A DNA stretch of 64,000 bases from Caballeronia cordobensis (GTDB taxonomy: Bacteria > Pseudomonadota > Gammaproteobacteria > Burkholderiales > Burkholderiaceae). A model generated the notes under the pieces. That model worked only from the letters and a program-made list of their open reading frames with translations. It searched no databases and had not been told where the DNA came from. Made by a program: the position numbers and the translations under genes. How positions within the stretch are numbered: the first letter of the stretch is position 1; each line of letters opens with the position of its first letter. The stretch covers positions 186,001-250,000 of the forward strand of contig NZ_FCNY02000005.1 in assembly GCF_001544575.2 (NCBI RefSeq), written 5' to 3'. Shown here in pieces: positions 55,518 through 64,000 of this stretch.

Positions 55518-57068
55518 ATGCTGCAAACCCACTTCTTCGATTCTGCTACGAACCAGCCGGACAGCCCCGCGTTATGGGTCGATGGGCATCTCTACAGCTA
55601 CGGCGAAATCGGAACACGGGCCCGTCGCGTGTCCGCGGGACTGGCGGCGTTTGCACGAAACGGCGACACGAGCCGATGCTTGCTGTTCGCCCATCGCAGC
55701 GTCGACGCTTATGCCGGGATTCTGGGCATTCTCGATGCCGGTATGGCCTATGTGCCGCTCAACCCGAAGATGCCGGCTGCGCGAATCGCAGCCATCATCC
55801 GGCAATCCGGCGCGCCGTTGATGCTGGTCGACCGGGCTTGCGCCGCGTCGCTCGATGAAGTGCTGTCCTTGCTCGACGAATGTCCTCGCGTCTTTCTGCT
55901 CGACGCGGACGCGGACGATTCGCAGGCACTGCCAACCGCGCCGCATGTGCAGAATCGGGGCGCGGCGCAGGACGTCGCCTATGTTCTTTTTACCTCGGGC
56001 TCGACGGGCGAGCCGAAGGGCGTGCCGATCACGCATGCGAACGCCGATGCCTACGTGAAGGGCCAATTGCAACTGATCGATAACGTGCGCGATGCGCGTT
56101 ACATGCAGCTATGCGAGCTGAGCTTCGATCCCTCCGTGCATGACATGTTCGTCTGCTGGGCGAACGGCGGCTGCCTGTATGTGCCTGCAAACGTCGATCC
56201 CGTCGATAACGCGCGCTTCATCCAGACTCACCGGATTACACATTGGAGCAGCGTGCCATCGGTAGCCGGCATCATGCAGCAAATGCGCAAGCTGCCACCG
56301 GGCGCATTCCCGAGCATTCGCGTGTCGATGTTCGGCGGCGAGCCCTTGCCTCGCTCGCTGGCACAGGCCTGGATGCGCGCCACGCCGAATAGCCGGCTCC
56401 TGCATATGTACGGGCCGACTGAAGCGACCATCGCCAGCACGTGCTTCGAAGTCACCCCCGAATTTCTGGACGATCCGCGGCACACGGTCATTCCGTTGGG
56501 CCAGGCGTTGCCCGGCGTGGAACTCCTCATCGTGGATGCCGAGCTCGAACCCGTCGCCGCGGGCCAGACGGGCGAATTGCTGATTGGCGGCCCGCAGCTC
56601 GCCTATGGCTATCTGTCGGCTGACGAACCCGGCAATAGCCGGTTCATTGCAATGACTTATCCGGGAAAGTCCGCGCATCGCTGGTATCGATCTTCCGACG
56701 CCGCGCGCGAAACGACGCCACACGGCATCGTGTTTCAGGGACGTCTCGATACGCAGGTAAAAATCCACGGCAACCGGCTCGAACTGGAGGAAGTCGAACA
56801 TGTCGTGCAAGCGTCCAGCCGGGCTGCATCGTGCGCGGTCATTCCCTGGCCGCTCGATGAAGTCGGCCGGGCAACGGGTCTCGTCGCGTTCGTGACGAAT
56901 CCGGCGGTCGAAAGCGCGCTCGTTCTGCGCGCATGCCGGCAGCGCCTGCCCGTCTATGCGATGCCGCAACGCATCGTGGTGATCGATGCGTTCCCGCTTA
57001 CGGTGAATGGCAAAATCGACAGAAAAGCACTCGCGAGACAATGCGCACGCGACGATGTCACCGCATGA
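55518..57068 (+). CDS. Stand-alone adenylating enzyme (NRPS-like A domain)
   Basis: 516 aa. Adenylation motifs: A3 TSGSTGEPKG (159-168), A4 FDPSVHDMF with Asp204 (the residue that binds the amino group in amino-acid-activating A domains), A5 YGPTE (298-302), A8 GRLDTQVKIHG, A10 VNGKIDR with Lys499. No carrier, condensation or thioesterase domain is attached. The ATG at 55518 has GGAG upstream; the frame starts 13 codons earlier without one. It may load an amino acid onto a separate carrier protein or make an aminoacyl adenylate for amide or ester formation. Confidence 0.82.
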   Translation: MLQTHFFDSATNQPDSPALWVDGHLYSYGEIGTRARRVSAGLAAFARNGDTSRCLLFAHRSVDAYAGILGILDAGMAYVPLNPKMPAARIAAIIRQSGAPLMLVDRACAASLDEVLSLLDECPRVFLLDADADDSQALPTAPHVQNRGAAQDVAYVLFTSGSTGEPKGVPITHANADAYVKGQLQLIDNVRDARYMQLCELSFDPSVHDMFVCWANGGCLYVPANVDPVDNARFIQTHRITHWSSVPSVAGIMQQMRKLPPGAFPSIRVSMFGGEPLPRSLAQAWMRATPNSRLLHMYGPTEATIASTCFEVTPEFLDDPRHTVIPLGQALPGVELLIVDAELEPVAAGQTGELLIGGPQLAYGYLSADEPGNSRFIAMTYPGKSAHRWYRSSDAARETTPHGIVFQGRLDTQVKIHGNRLELEEVEHVVQASSRAASCAVIPWPLDEVGRATGLVAFVTNPAVESALVLRACRQRLPVYAMPQRIVVIDAFPLTVNGKIDRKALARQCARDDVTA

Positions 57069-57081
57069 CGCCAACGCGTGT

Positions 57082-58029
57082 TCACTCGCATTGCGCGGCG
57101 ATTTCCAGCAGGATCGCAATGAATTCGTTCATCGCTTGTGAAGTCGCTTCGTCCTTGCGCGTAATGACGCTGTAGTTCGACAGCGTCCGCCGTATCGGCA
57201 AGTCGAGATAACCTAGAAGGCCATGCTTGACGTACTTGTCCATCGCTGCCTTGGGTTGCAGCGAGATCATGTCGGTGGCCTGCAGCAATTCCAGCGTCGA
57301 AAAGATCGAGGGCGTTTCCACGATACCCACCGGCGCGACCATCCCTGCCGCCGCGAACGTCTCTTCGAACAACTGCCGCATGGCGGTGCCCTGAGGATAC
57401 AAGATCCAGGGCCACTCGCCCACATCCGCGATTTCCATGCGCTGCTGCTTCAGCAATGGATGATGCTGCCCGACGACCGCACGCGCCGGCTCCGCCAATA
57501 GCTCGACGACATGGAAAAGCGCTTGATGCCGCGGCTCGGTCGGCCGCCCGATCATGACATCGAGTCGCCTTTCCTCGAGCCATATCGCAAGCTGATCGCT
57601 GCTTTGCTCGACCAGCTTGATGATGAGTCTCGGGCGGCGGCGCTGAATCTCCTTGATGGACGCCGTGACGAGTTGCGCGGCGGAAGCCGGAATGAAGCCG
57701 ACCGTGAGATGACCATAGCCGCCGTTTTTCAGCGTTGAAAACTCGCCCGAGAACTTGCCCAGATTGGACAGCGTCGTGCTGGCGTAGCGCACCGACAGTG
57801 CACCGAGATCGGTTGGCCGCATCTCGCGCGGCAGTCGTTCGAAAAGCGGCGCACCGAACATCGCCTCCAGGTCGCTCAGGATTTTCGTGGCGGCCGGCTG
57901 CGTGATGTGCATGTGCTCGGCCGCGACACGGAGATTGCGTGTGCGGCCAAGCAGTTCGAGCAACTGCAGATGCCTGAAGCGCAACTTCGTCAGTATCTGC
58001 GTGGCGGAAGCATTGGAGTCTTGCGACAT
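57082..58029 (-). CDS. LysR-family regulator
   Basis: 315 aa. HTH segment LRVAAEHMHITQPAATKILSDLEAMFGAPLFERLPR, then a PBP-like effector domain (GHLTVGFIPASAAQLVTASI). It resembles the GalR/GbpR-type LysR group with a long N-terminus. It is divergent from the Ldh-family dehydrogenase gene with 117 bp between them. Confidence 0.92.
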   Translation of the reverse strand: MSQDSNASATQILTKLRFRHLQLLELLGRTRNLRVAAEHMHITQPAATKILSDLEAMFGAPLFERLPREMRPTDLGALSVRYASTTLSNLGKFSGEFSTLKNGGYGHLTVGFIPASAAQLVTASIKEIQRRRPRLIIKLVEQSSDQLAIWLEERRLDVMIGRPTEPRHQALFHVVELLAEPARAVVGQHHPLLKQQRMEIADVGEWPWILYPQGTAMRQLFEETFAAAGMVAPVGIVETPSIFSTLELLQATDMISLQPKAAMDKYVKHGLLGYLDLPIRRTLSNYSVITRKDEATSQAMNEFIAILLEIAAQCE

Positions 58030-58073
58030 AGGGTAAACACAGGCGGGCTGATAACCGGATGGAATTGATTTTA

Positions 58074-58100
58074 CCGATTTAGCGATTGGACGCTTATCGG
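58074..58100. promoter_or_regulatory. Imperfect dyad between LysR and the dehydrogenase gene
   Basis: CCGAT...AGCG pairs with CGCT...ATCGG around an ATTGGA centre, with one unpaired base. It lies 44 bp upstream of the LysR start and 46 bp before the Ldh-family gene, where a LysR site would be expected. Confidence 0.35.
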
Positions 58101-58146
58101 ACGTGCAATGGACAATTCGTGATTCCCCTCACCAGACGCGAAACCG

Positions 58147-59211
58147 ATGAACACACGAACTCGATATCCCGCCGCCGAACTGCAAGACTTCGCACAGCGC
58201 CTGCTGATCAAGGCAGGCATGGAGGACGTGAAAGCGCTCGCAGTCGCGCGTACGCTCGTGGATGGCGACCTGATGGGTCACGATACGCACGGGCTCGCTT
58301 TGCTGCCGGGCTATGTCGGTGAACTCGAACGCGGCGCAATGACCCGCTCCGGTGAACCCGAGGTCATATCGGATCGTGGCGCGAGTCTGCTATGGGATGG
58401 CCGGCGTCTTCCCGGCCCGTGGCTGGTGCTGCGCGGCATCGAAACGCTGGCGCCGAGAGCCAGAGAGTATGGCAGCGCGACTTTGGTGATTCGGCGCAGT
58501 CATCATATCGCCTGCCTGGCCAGCTATCTCGAGAAGGCGACGGCCGACGGCTTCATGATCGTGCTCAGCAGTTCCGATCCGGCCGTACAAAGCGTTGCGC
58601 CTCACGGCGGCACACGGTCCGTGTTCACGCCGAACCCGATCGCGGCCGGTATTCCCACCTCGGGCACGCCGTTTCTGATCGACATCTCCGCATCGACCGT
58701 AACCAACGGCATGACCGCCCGTCAGCATAAAGCGGGGCAACTCTTCGACGAAGCATGCTTTCTCGATGCGGATGGGCACCCGAGCCGCGATCCCGCCGTG
58801 CTCTCCGCCAATCCGCCGGGTTCCATCCTGCCGGTCGGCGGCATGCAATGGGGACACAAGGGCTTCGGGCTGGCGTTGCTCATCGAAGCGATGACGGGAG
58901 GTCTCGCGGGACACGGGCGCGCAGATCCCGCCGATGGCTGGGGCGCTACCGTGTTCCTGTCACTCTACGATCCGGCGGCTTTCGGTGGTCCCGCCGCGTT
59001 TGCACGTCAGATGGACTGGATCGGCGATGCATGCCGGGAGAACCCGCCGCGCCCTGGAACATCGAGTGTGCGCATGCCGGGCGATCGCGGACTGAGCCTC
59101 AAGCGCGACCAGTTGCGCGAAGGCGTTGCGCTGCACCCGACGATCGCACCGGCACTCGAAGCCTGCGCGCAGCGCTATGAAATCCCGCTTCCGAACGCCC
59201 TGCCCGAATGA
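58147..59211 (+). CDS. Ldh-family oxidoreductase (malate/L-lactate dehydrogenase-like)
   Basis: 354 aa, full length for this NAD(P)-dependent family (related to YlbC, DpkA and ureidoglycolate dehydrogenase). Features: GDLMGHDTHGLALLPGYV near the N-terminus, RRSHHIACLASYLEKA (about 117-132), and ISASTVTNGM. Members reduce or oxidise 2-hydroxy acids or cyclic imines such as delta1-piperideine-2-carboxylate, so a link to amino-acid catabolism is possible. The divergent LysR gene probably controls it. Confidence 0.88.
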   Translation: MNTRTRYPAAELQDFAQRLLIKAGMEDVKALAVARTLVDGDLMGHDTHGLALLPGYVGELERGAMTRSGEPEVISDRGASLLWDGRRLPGPWLVLRGIETLAPRAREYGSATLVIRRSHHIACLASYLEKATADGFMIVLSSSDPAVQSVAPHGGTRSVFTPNPIAAGIPTSGTPFLIDISASTVTNGMTARQHKAGQLFDEACFLDADGHPSRDPAVLSANPPGSILPVGGMQWGHKGFGLALLIEAMTGGLAGHGRADPADGWGATVFLSLYDPAAFGGPAAFARQMDWIGDACRENPPRPGTSSVRMPGDRGLSLKRDQLREGVALHPTIAPALEACAQRYEIPLPNALPE

Positions 59212-59257
59212 AAAAAAGCGAAGCGAGAGCGTAAAGCTCTCGCTTACCGTTACGGCT
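59212..59257. terminator. Bidirectional terminator between convergent genes
   Basis: The perfect 10-bp stem AAGCGAGAGC/GCTCTCGCTT has loop GTAAA. A seven-A run lies just before it (59212-59217 on) and T-rich sequence follows within about 12 bp. It can stop both the plus-strand dehydrogenase and the minus-strand MFS transcripts. Confidence 0.75.
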
Positions 59258-59265
59258 TTTTGCTT

Positions 59266-60618
59266 TTATGCGTTGTCATCGAGCGCGGCCGGGGGAATCG
59301 GTCCGCGCACGAGCAACCAGTAGCCGATCACGGCGACAGCGGCGACGCCCGCGCCGACGAACAGCGCAGGCTGAAACGAGCTCGACCGCTGCACGATGAA
59401 GCCCGTGACCACCGGCGCCAGCGCGCCCCCGAAGTAGCCTCCGAAGTTCTGCATCGCGCCGATCGACGCGGTGCAATTGGCGGGCGCCGCAACCGACGCC
59501 GTCGCCCAGGCCGCGCTGCTCGACACGTACAGCAGCAGCATCGAGATCGAGATGAACACGACCGCCAGCACCGCGCTGTGCGTGAGGCCCGTCAGGACCG
59601 TGAACACCGCGACGCCGCACAGCGAGGCCGCCATCGGATACTTCCGGCTGTTGACCGCCGACACGCCGCGTCGCGCGAGGATGTCGCAAATCTTCCCGCC
59701 AGACAGACTGCCCACCACGCCGAAGAGATAGGGCACCGCCGCGACCCATCCGGACTTGGCAATGGTCAGGTGAAATTCCATCTGCAGGTAAGTCGGCAGC
59801 CACGCGTTGTACAGCCACAAGACGTAGATCGTGCCGAAAAATCCCAGCAGCATGCCCCACGTGGTGCCGAACTCGAACAGACGCTTCCACTCACGCCACG
59901 TCGGACGGCTCTGGACTTCCCCATCGACGTCGGACAGATAGGCACGCTCGCGCTGGGTCAGATCGACCTGATTCGGATTACGGTGGACGAGGTAGAAGCA
60001 GAGCGCCACGACGAGCCCGGCAATACCCATGATGCCGAACATCCAGCGCCATCCCACCGTCAACATGATGACGGTCAGCAGAGGCGCCGATATCGCGGTG
60101 CCGAGCGTGGACGAACTATTCCAGATCCCGGTCGCCGCGCCGCGCTCCTTCTTGCCGAACCAGTCGCGAACGACTTTGGCGCTCGTCGGAAACTGCGGCG
60201 CCTCCCCGATTCCCAGCACCATGCGCGCGGCGAAGAACTGGCTGAAACTGGTGACGACCCCGCCGAACGCTTGCGCGACCGACCACATCGCAAGGCTCAC
60301 GGCGAGCATGACGCGCGCGCCGAAGCGGTCGACCAGCGCACCCGCAGGCAATTGCGCGAACGCATAGGCCCATAGAAACGCCGAAAGCAACAAGCCCATT
60401 TCAGCGACCGAAAGCCCGAGATCCTGGCGGATCAGCGGATTGGCAATGGAGAGCGTTGCACGGTCAATGTAGTTGATGACCCCGCTCAAAAGGAGCAGCG
60501 CCAGCGCGGTACGCTGAATGCGCCGTACTCTTGGCGAGGCCTGATCGTTGGAAGCGATGCTGTGAGCACCGCTCGCGTCCGACTCCGGCACACGCGGCAC
60601 CGTCGAGGATGGGTCCAT
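59266..60618 (-). CDS. MFS transporter, anion:cation symporter (ACS) type
   Basis: 450 aa with 12 helices. The loop-2 region has AGALVDRFGAR and the long N-terminal half carries the ACS hallmark NYIDRATLSIANPLI. The ATG at 60618 has CAGGAG upstream; the longer frame does not. ACS transporters carry organic acids such as galactonate, glucarate, phthalate or tartrate. It may import the substrate of the convergent dehydrogenase. Confidence 0.92.
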   Translation of the reverse strand: MDPSSTVPRVPESDASGAHSIASNDQASPRVRRIQRTALALLLLSGVINYIDRATLSIANPLIRQDLGLSVAEMGLLLSAFLWAYAFAQLPAGALVDRFGARVMLAVSLAMWSVAQAFGGVVTSFSQFFAARMVLGIGEAPQFPTSAKVVRDWFGKKERGAATGIWNSSSTLGTAISAPLLTVIMLTVGWRWMFGIMGIAGLVVALCFYLVHRNPNQVDLTQRERAYLSDVDGEVQSRPTWREWKRLFEFGTTWGMLLGFFGTIYVLWLYNAWLPTYLQMEFHLTIAKSGWVAAVPYLFGVVGSLSGGKICDILARRGVSAVNSRKYPMAASLCGVAVFTVLTGLTHSAVLAVVFISISMLLLYVSSSAAWATASVAAPANCTASIGAMQNFGGYFGGALAPVVTGFIVQRSSSFQPALFVGAGVAAVAVIGYWLLVRGPIPPAALDDNA

Positions 60619-60828
60619 GGGTAAGTCTCCTGGATATATTGTTCTTGGCGAGGCCGATTTTTGTTTCGATCCGAACGCGCGCATTGCGCCATTGGACTGA
60701 CGCACGATATGTCCGCATCCGTCGGAAATCCAATCAAAATTCCTCGCGGAGCAATTCCATTTACTTATCGCGACATAGGGGCAAACCCGAGCGCCGCCAT
60801 GGACAACCAGACTGACGAGAGCCTCCGA

Positions 60829-61761
60829 TCAGTAGTCCCAAAGCACGGGCACGAAACGGAAGTGATCGCCGTCCTTCGCAATATGCCCAATAGATGGGAA
60901 CGCGACATGCGCCGCGGCCAGCATGGCGCCCGTTTCGGCCGCTTCATTGAGCAGGGCCACGCGTACGCTCACAGCCTTTTCAGGATCGTGCTCGAAGCCG
61001 TTTTGCCATGCGGGGTTCTCGAAGCCGACTTCGAAGATGGCGTCGCCCACGAAGGTCAGCTTCTCGCCGTTCGATGCGACGTCCACGACGCAGTGTCCCG
61101 GCGTATGCCCGCCCGTCACGCGCGCGGAGACGCCCGCCGCAACTTCCACGGTCTGATCGAACTGCACGATGTTTTCGCTGTAAAGCGCCACGAACTTTTC
61201 CGCAGCCTTGCGAAGCGCGGGCGGAACGGCTTCCGGCATCACCGTCTTGCTGAAGTCCGGATTCTTCCAGAACGCCACTTCTGCCGCCGCGACATGAATA
61301 CGCACGTCAGGGCGCAGCTTGCGCCTCACGCCATCCACGTTCAGTCCGCCGACGTGATCCATGTGCATGTGCGTAATCACGATATCGGTGATCGCCGACA
61401 GGTCGATGCCCGCCGATTCGAGCCGCGTCATCGACTGGCCGGCGCGCGTGAAATAGTCGAAACCGTCGCCCACGCCCGAGTCGATCAGGATCAGGCGATC
61501 GCCCCTCTTCACGAGCGCGATATTCAGCGCCCAGTCGAACATGTCGCGTTGCAGGAATCGGCCGTCGAACCATTCGTTGCGGTCCGCTTCGCTCACGTTA
61601 GTGGACATCGTCGAGGTCGGCAGCGGCAGAATGCCATCGCTGATCAGCACGACGTCGATGTCACCGATCTTCACGGCATAGCGGGACGGCACGAGTTCGC
61701 CCGCCCCCTCTTTGCCGATGCGGGCGGTCACTGGCTGCACATTGCGGGTTATTTTAGCCAT
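60829..61761 (-). CDS. MBL-fold metallo-hydrolase (lactonase-like)
   Basis: 310 aa. The zinc motif THMHMDHVGG (His131, His133, Asp135, His136), then HTPGHCV and VGDAIFE supply the full dinuclear metal site. The general layout is like AHL lactonases and other MBL hydrolases, but no quorum-quenching signature can be assigned. It has no signal peptide. Its ribosome site AGAGGA lies upstream of the ATG at 61761. Confidence 0.9.
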   Translation of the reverse strand: MAKITRNVQPVTARIGKEGAGELVPSRYAVKIGDIDVVLISDGILPLPTSTMSTNVSEADRNEWFDGRFLQRDMFDWALNIALVKRGDRLILIDSGVGDGFDYFTRAGQSMTRLESAGIDLSAITDIVITHMHMDHVGGLNVDGVRRKLRPDVRIHVAAAEVAFWKNPDFSKTVMPEAVPPALRKAAEKFVALYSENIVQFDQTVEVAAGVSARVTGGHTPGHCVVDVASNGEKLTFVGDAIFEVGFENPAWQNGFEHDPEKAVSVRVALLNEAAETGAMLAAAHVAFPSIGHIAKDGDHFRFVPVLWDY

Positions 61762-62080
61762 CGCTGATAGTCCTCTGATATTAAATTAGTATGACGAAGT
61801 GAATCTCGGAAATCCGTCGCACGATGGCGGGTTTTGCGCGCTTCGGCTGGCGCGCTTATCCCACCGAACGTGTGATGAATTTTAGTCAGACGGACGAATA
61901 CCGGTAGCGTCGCGAAAGCGTTCAGCGAGTTGACCGAAGGGCAACAATCGATCTGGGGCGGGCGTGTCGCTGATCTGCCGTGGAGCGGCGCACGATCCGC
62001 AGCGCGCCGGGTTCAGCAGAATCAGGAAAGCGATGGCCGGAAGGCGGCCATCGAATGGAGAAAAGGCTGGAAGCGGACGC
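61762..62080. other. Intergenic region between the MBL hydrolase and the porin
   Basis: About 320 bp. The left part is AT-rich (TTAAATTAGTA) and holds the MBL promoter region on the minus strand. The right part holds the porin transcription end. No gene, RNA or long repeat was recognised apart from the hairpin at 62031-62053. Confidence 0.6.
62031..62053 (-). terminator. Hairpin after the porin gene
   Basis: CGATGGCC pairs perfectly with GGCCATCG around a 7-nt loop. On the minus strand it is followed by CTTTCCTG, a weak U-rich stretch. It lies about 27 bp after the porin stop and is a likely, though not strong, terminator. Confidence 0.5.
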
Positions 62081-63142
62081 TCAGAACCAGTGGTTCATAC
62101 CGAACGAGATACCCGTCTGCTTTTCATGCAAAGACGGATTCAACGTCGCATTGGTCGCGTAGCCGCCCGTGAAATGCGTGTAATCGATATCCGCGTACAG
62201 CAGCGTGCGTTTCGACAGCGAATACGTGACGCCCAGAATCGACACGTCCTTTCTGCCGCTCACGCCGCTGGTCGTGTTCTTGTTGTCGTAGTAGGCGGCG
62301 GTCACGTTGAAGAACGGCGTCGCGTGATAGCGCACGCCGCCCCACATGTACTGATTGCGCGTCTTTCCGGCCATCGTGGACGGAACGGCTTGCATCATGA
62401 GCGAATAGCCGCCCATGACTTCGACGGGGCCGAACGTCACGCCGCCGCCCGCCGTGTATTGATCGTTGCCGAAATACGCGCTCGATGTCGACGGAACCGG
62501 CGTCGAGCGGCGCGTATAGCCCGCGCCGACATTGAAGCGCTGCGTGTGGTAATTGAAACCGCCTGCGATCATCGAACCGCTGGCGAGACTGCCCGGCACG
62601 CCGCCCGGCGCGTAGTCCGCGCGCGCCGTCCACGGACCGAAGTCGCCGTGATAGTAGATCGCGTTGTCGTCCCGTCCGCTCGTGCCGCCCGAGATCGCCG
62701 CCGCTTCGGTAACGGAAAGATAGTCGAGATCGAACGGCTCGAACTCCTTGATCAGCCTGTGCTGCAACGTGAACTGATGGCCGATATCGACCCGTCCGAA
62801 CGCCCCGCCGACACCGATCGTCGAATTACGCTGGAACATCTGATTGGTCGTGCTGCTGTTCGCGCCGGTCGAGAGAACGTAGCCCGCCTCCAGGTTGAAG
62901 CGAACGTAGTATCCGCCGCCCAGATCCTCCGTGCCGACAAAGCCCCAGCGGTTCGATTTGTACATCCCGTTCGAGGCCATCGTCAGTGCCGCGCCGCCTG
63001 CCTTGGTGCCGTTCACCAGATTGCGCAGACCGCCGTCCAGCGAGCCGTACAACGTAACGCTGTTTTGTCCGTACGCGGCGCCGCTCGACAGCCCAACCAA
63101 CGTCAATGCGGTCAGCGACCGTCTCATTCCACTTCTCACCAT
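62081..63142 (-). CDS. Trimeric porin (Burkholderia OmpC-like, Gram-negative porin family)
   Basis: 353 aa. Signal peptide with a cut near AYG-Q. The mature N-terminus QNSVTLYGSLDGGLRNLVN is the family mark, followed by RWGFVGTEDLGGGYYVRFNLEAGY. It ends ISFGMNHWF with the terminal Phe needed for outer-membrane insertion. The ATG at 63142 has GGAGGAG just upstream; an ATG five codons later is the alternative. Confidence 0.94.
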   Translation of the reverse strand: MVRSGMRRSLTALTLVGLSSGAAYGQNSVTLYGSLDGGLRNLVNGTKAGGAALTMASNGMYKSNRWGFVGTEDLGGGYYVRFNLEAGYVLSTGANSSTTNQMFQRNSTIGVGGAFGRVDIGHQFTLQHRLIKEFEPFDLDYLSVTEAAAISGGTSGRDDNAIYYHGDFGPWTARADYAPGGVPGSLASGSMIAGGFNYHTQRFNVGAGYTRRSTPVPSTSSAYFGNDQYTAGGGVTFGPVEVMGGYSLMMQAVPSTMAGKTRNQYMWGGVRYHATPFFNVTAAYYDNKNTTSGVSGRKDVSILGVTYSLSKRTLLYADIDYTHFTGGYATNATLNPSLHEKQTGISFGMNHWF

Positions 63143-63271
63143 TTCTCCTCCAGTTGACATCGTTCAATGTGTGCATCGAGGATCGGCGGTGTCATCGCCC
63201 TCCTCGTTTGGTCGTCGATTCGGCATGCTAATCGATGCATATCGCATGATTCACTCACTTCACTTCGAGGC

Positions 63272-64000
63272 TCAATGCCGTGTAGGCGTGGCCGCGGCGG
63301 ATGGCGTCGCCGATGGCTGCGGCGACGAGCACAGCAACGTGTGCAGCACGACGAGCGTGAGGCCGCCCGAGATCACCGGCTGCTGAAGCACGAGCTGGAG
63401 CATCAGCGGCATCGCGTGCATGACGTCCGGCGAGACGAAGAGTCCGCCAAGGCCGATCAGAAAAGAGAGTCCCGTCGCGATCAGCTTGCGGTCATCCCAC
63501 TCGACCTTCGCCAGAATATGCACACCGTGCATGAAGACGACGCCGAACAGCAAGGTCGCGGCAGCCGAGATCACGGGAATCGGCACGACGACGAGCAGCA
63601 TGTCGAACTTGACGCAGCCGCCGAGCACGATCAGGAAGATGCCCGCCGTCAGCGTCACGAAACGCGACCCGACGCGCGTCGCGCGCAGAATGCCGATGTT
63701 GTCTGGGTACGCGATCGTGCTGAAGCCGCCCAGCGTCGCCGCGACGACCGAACCGAGCGCGACACCGAACAGTCCCTCGGACATGCGGCCCGGCGTGAGC
63801 GTTTCGCCGCCCCAGTCCGCAACCGTCTGGTACAGCGCCATCGAGCCCATCCCGGCGGGAATCAGCACGAGCAGAAACACGGCGACGAAGTCGGGACGCA
63901 CGCCGAAACCGAACGGAAAGACGCGCGGCAAAACGACGAGCGGCGCGGCGGCCACCGCGGCGAACGAAATCGGCTGGAACAGCGTGTAGGCGAGCGTGCC
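63272..64000 (-). CDS. Nucleobase:cation symporter-2 family permease (3' part, cut by the window edge)
   Basis: The frame is open to the right edge, so only the C-terminal 242 residues are seen. They show about six hydrophobic helices and the NCS2-type segment MSEGLFGVALGSVVAATLGGFSTIAYPDNIGIL (the usual TxxQNxG site reads YPDNIGI here). The family takes up xanthine, uric acid or uracil. It lies 129 bp upstream of the porin, in the same direction, and may be cotranscribed with it. The tail is Ser/Pro/Ala-rich. Confidence 0.88.
   Translation of the reverse strand, partial: GTLAYTLFQPISFAAVAAAPLVVLPRVFPFGFGVRPDFVAVFLLVLIPAGMGSMALYQTVADWGGETLTPGRMSEGLFGVALGSVVAATLGGFSTIAYPDNIGILRATRVGSRFVTLTAGIFLIVLGGCVKFDMLLVVVPIPVISAAATLLFGVVFMHGVHILAKVEWDDRKLIATGLSFLIGLGGLFVSPDVMHAMPLMLQLVLQQPVISGGLTLVVLHTLLCSSPQPSATPSAAATPTRH

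Noticed and set aside
1..64000. Searched for CRISPR-like direct repeats, tRNA/rRNA genes, transposases and phage genes
   Set aside because: None was recognised by eye; short or divergent RNA genes could still be missed.

Overview
The window is high-GC, densely packed proteobacterial chromosome. Its content points to the Burkholderiaceae, probably a Paraburkholderia/Caballeronia-type soil or plant-associated bacterium: a complete-looking Burkholderia-style type VI secretion locus, a trimeric Gram-negative porin, many LysR regulators, branched-chain and polar amino-acid ABC transporters, and an OqxB/MexB-type RND pump. This placement is inference from gene content and codon bias. No rRNA, tRNA, CRISPR array or insertion sequence was recognised.

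Bases 1-22,300 hold the type VI secretion (T6SS) locus. On the minus strand, in transcription order, it reads tssA, tssB, tssC, hcp, tssE, tssF, tssG, clpV/tssH, vgrG, tagH (FHA), tssK, tssL, tssM, tagF. Spacing is tight and many genes overlap by 4 bp. Convergent to it, on the plus strand, lie a periplasmic heme-type sensor (Tll0287-like/DUF3365 plus HAMP) and a soluble Ser/Thr kinase with a duplicated C-terminal module. Together with TagH and TagF these suggest post-translational control of secretion. No TssJ lipoprotein, PAAR protein, PppA phosphatase or effector/immunity pair is visible next to it. Just upstream of tssA are a secreted DUF3455 protein and an unrecognised 340-aa protein that could be an effector.

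Bases 24,000-32,500 hold a catabolic operon on the minus strand (livK, livH, livM, livG, livF, an M20 amidohydrolase and an M81/MlrC-type metallohydrolase). A divergent FadR-type GntR regulator faces it. The shared intergenic region has a good promoter and a perfect dyad.

Bases 32,500-41,700 are mixed: a BTAD-alpha/beta-hydrolase fusion divergent from an FAD monooxygenase, a lower-GC stretch with DUF6429, DUF2092 and an Asn-rich small protein, an RhlE helicase, a diguanylate cyclase and a GlxA-type AraC regulator. From 41,800 to 48,200 there is a probable 3-hydroxyproline catabolic operon: an OCD-family reductase, an enolase-superfamily dehydratase, a polar amino-acid ABC transporter and a proline-racemase-family enzyme with a Ser/Cys pair.

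Bases 48,200-64,000 contain a LysR/peroxiredoxin pair, an RND pump without a neighbouring adaptor, a LysR regulator, a GST, a stand-alone NRPS-like adenylating enzyme, a LysR regulator divergent from an Ldh-family dehydrogenase, an MFS transporter, an MBL-fold hydrolase, a porin and a truncated nucleobase permease running off the right edge.
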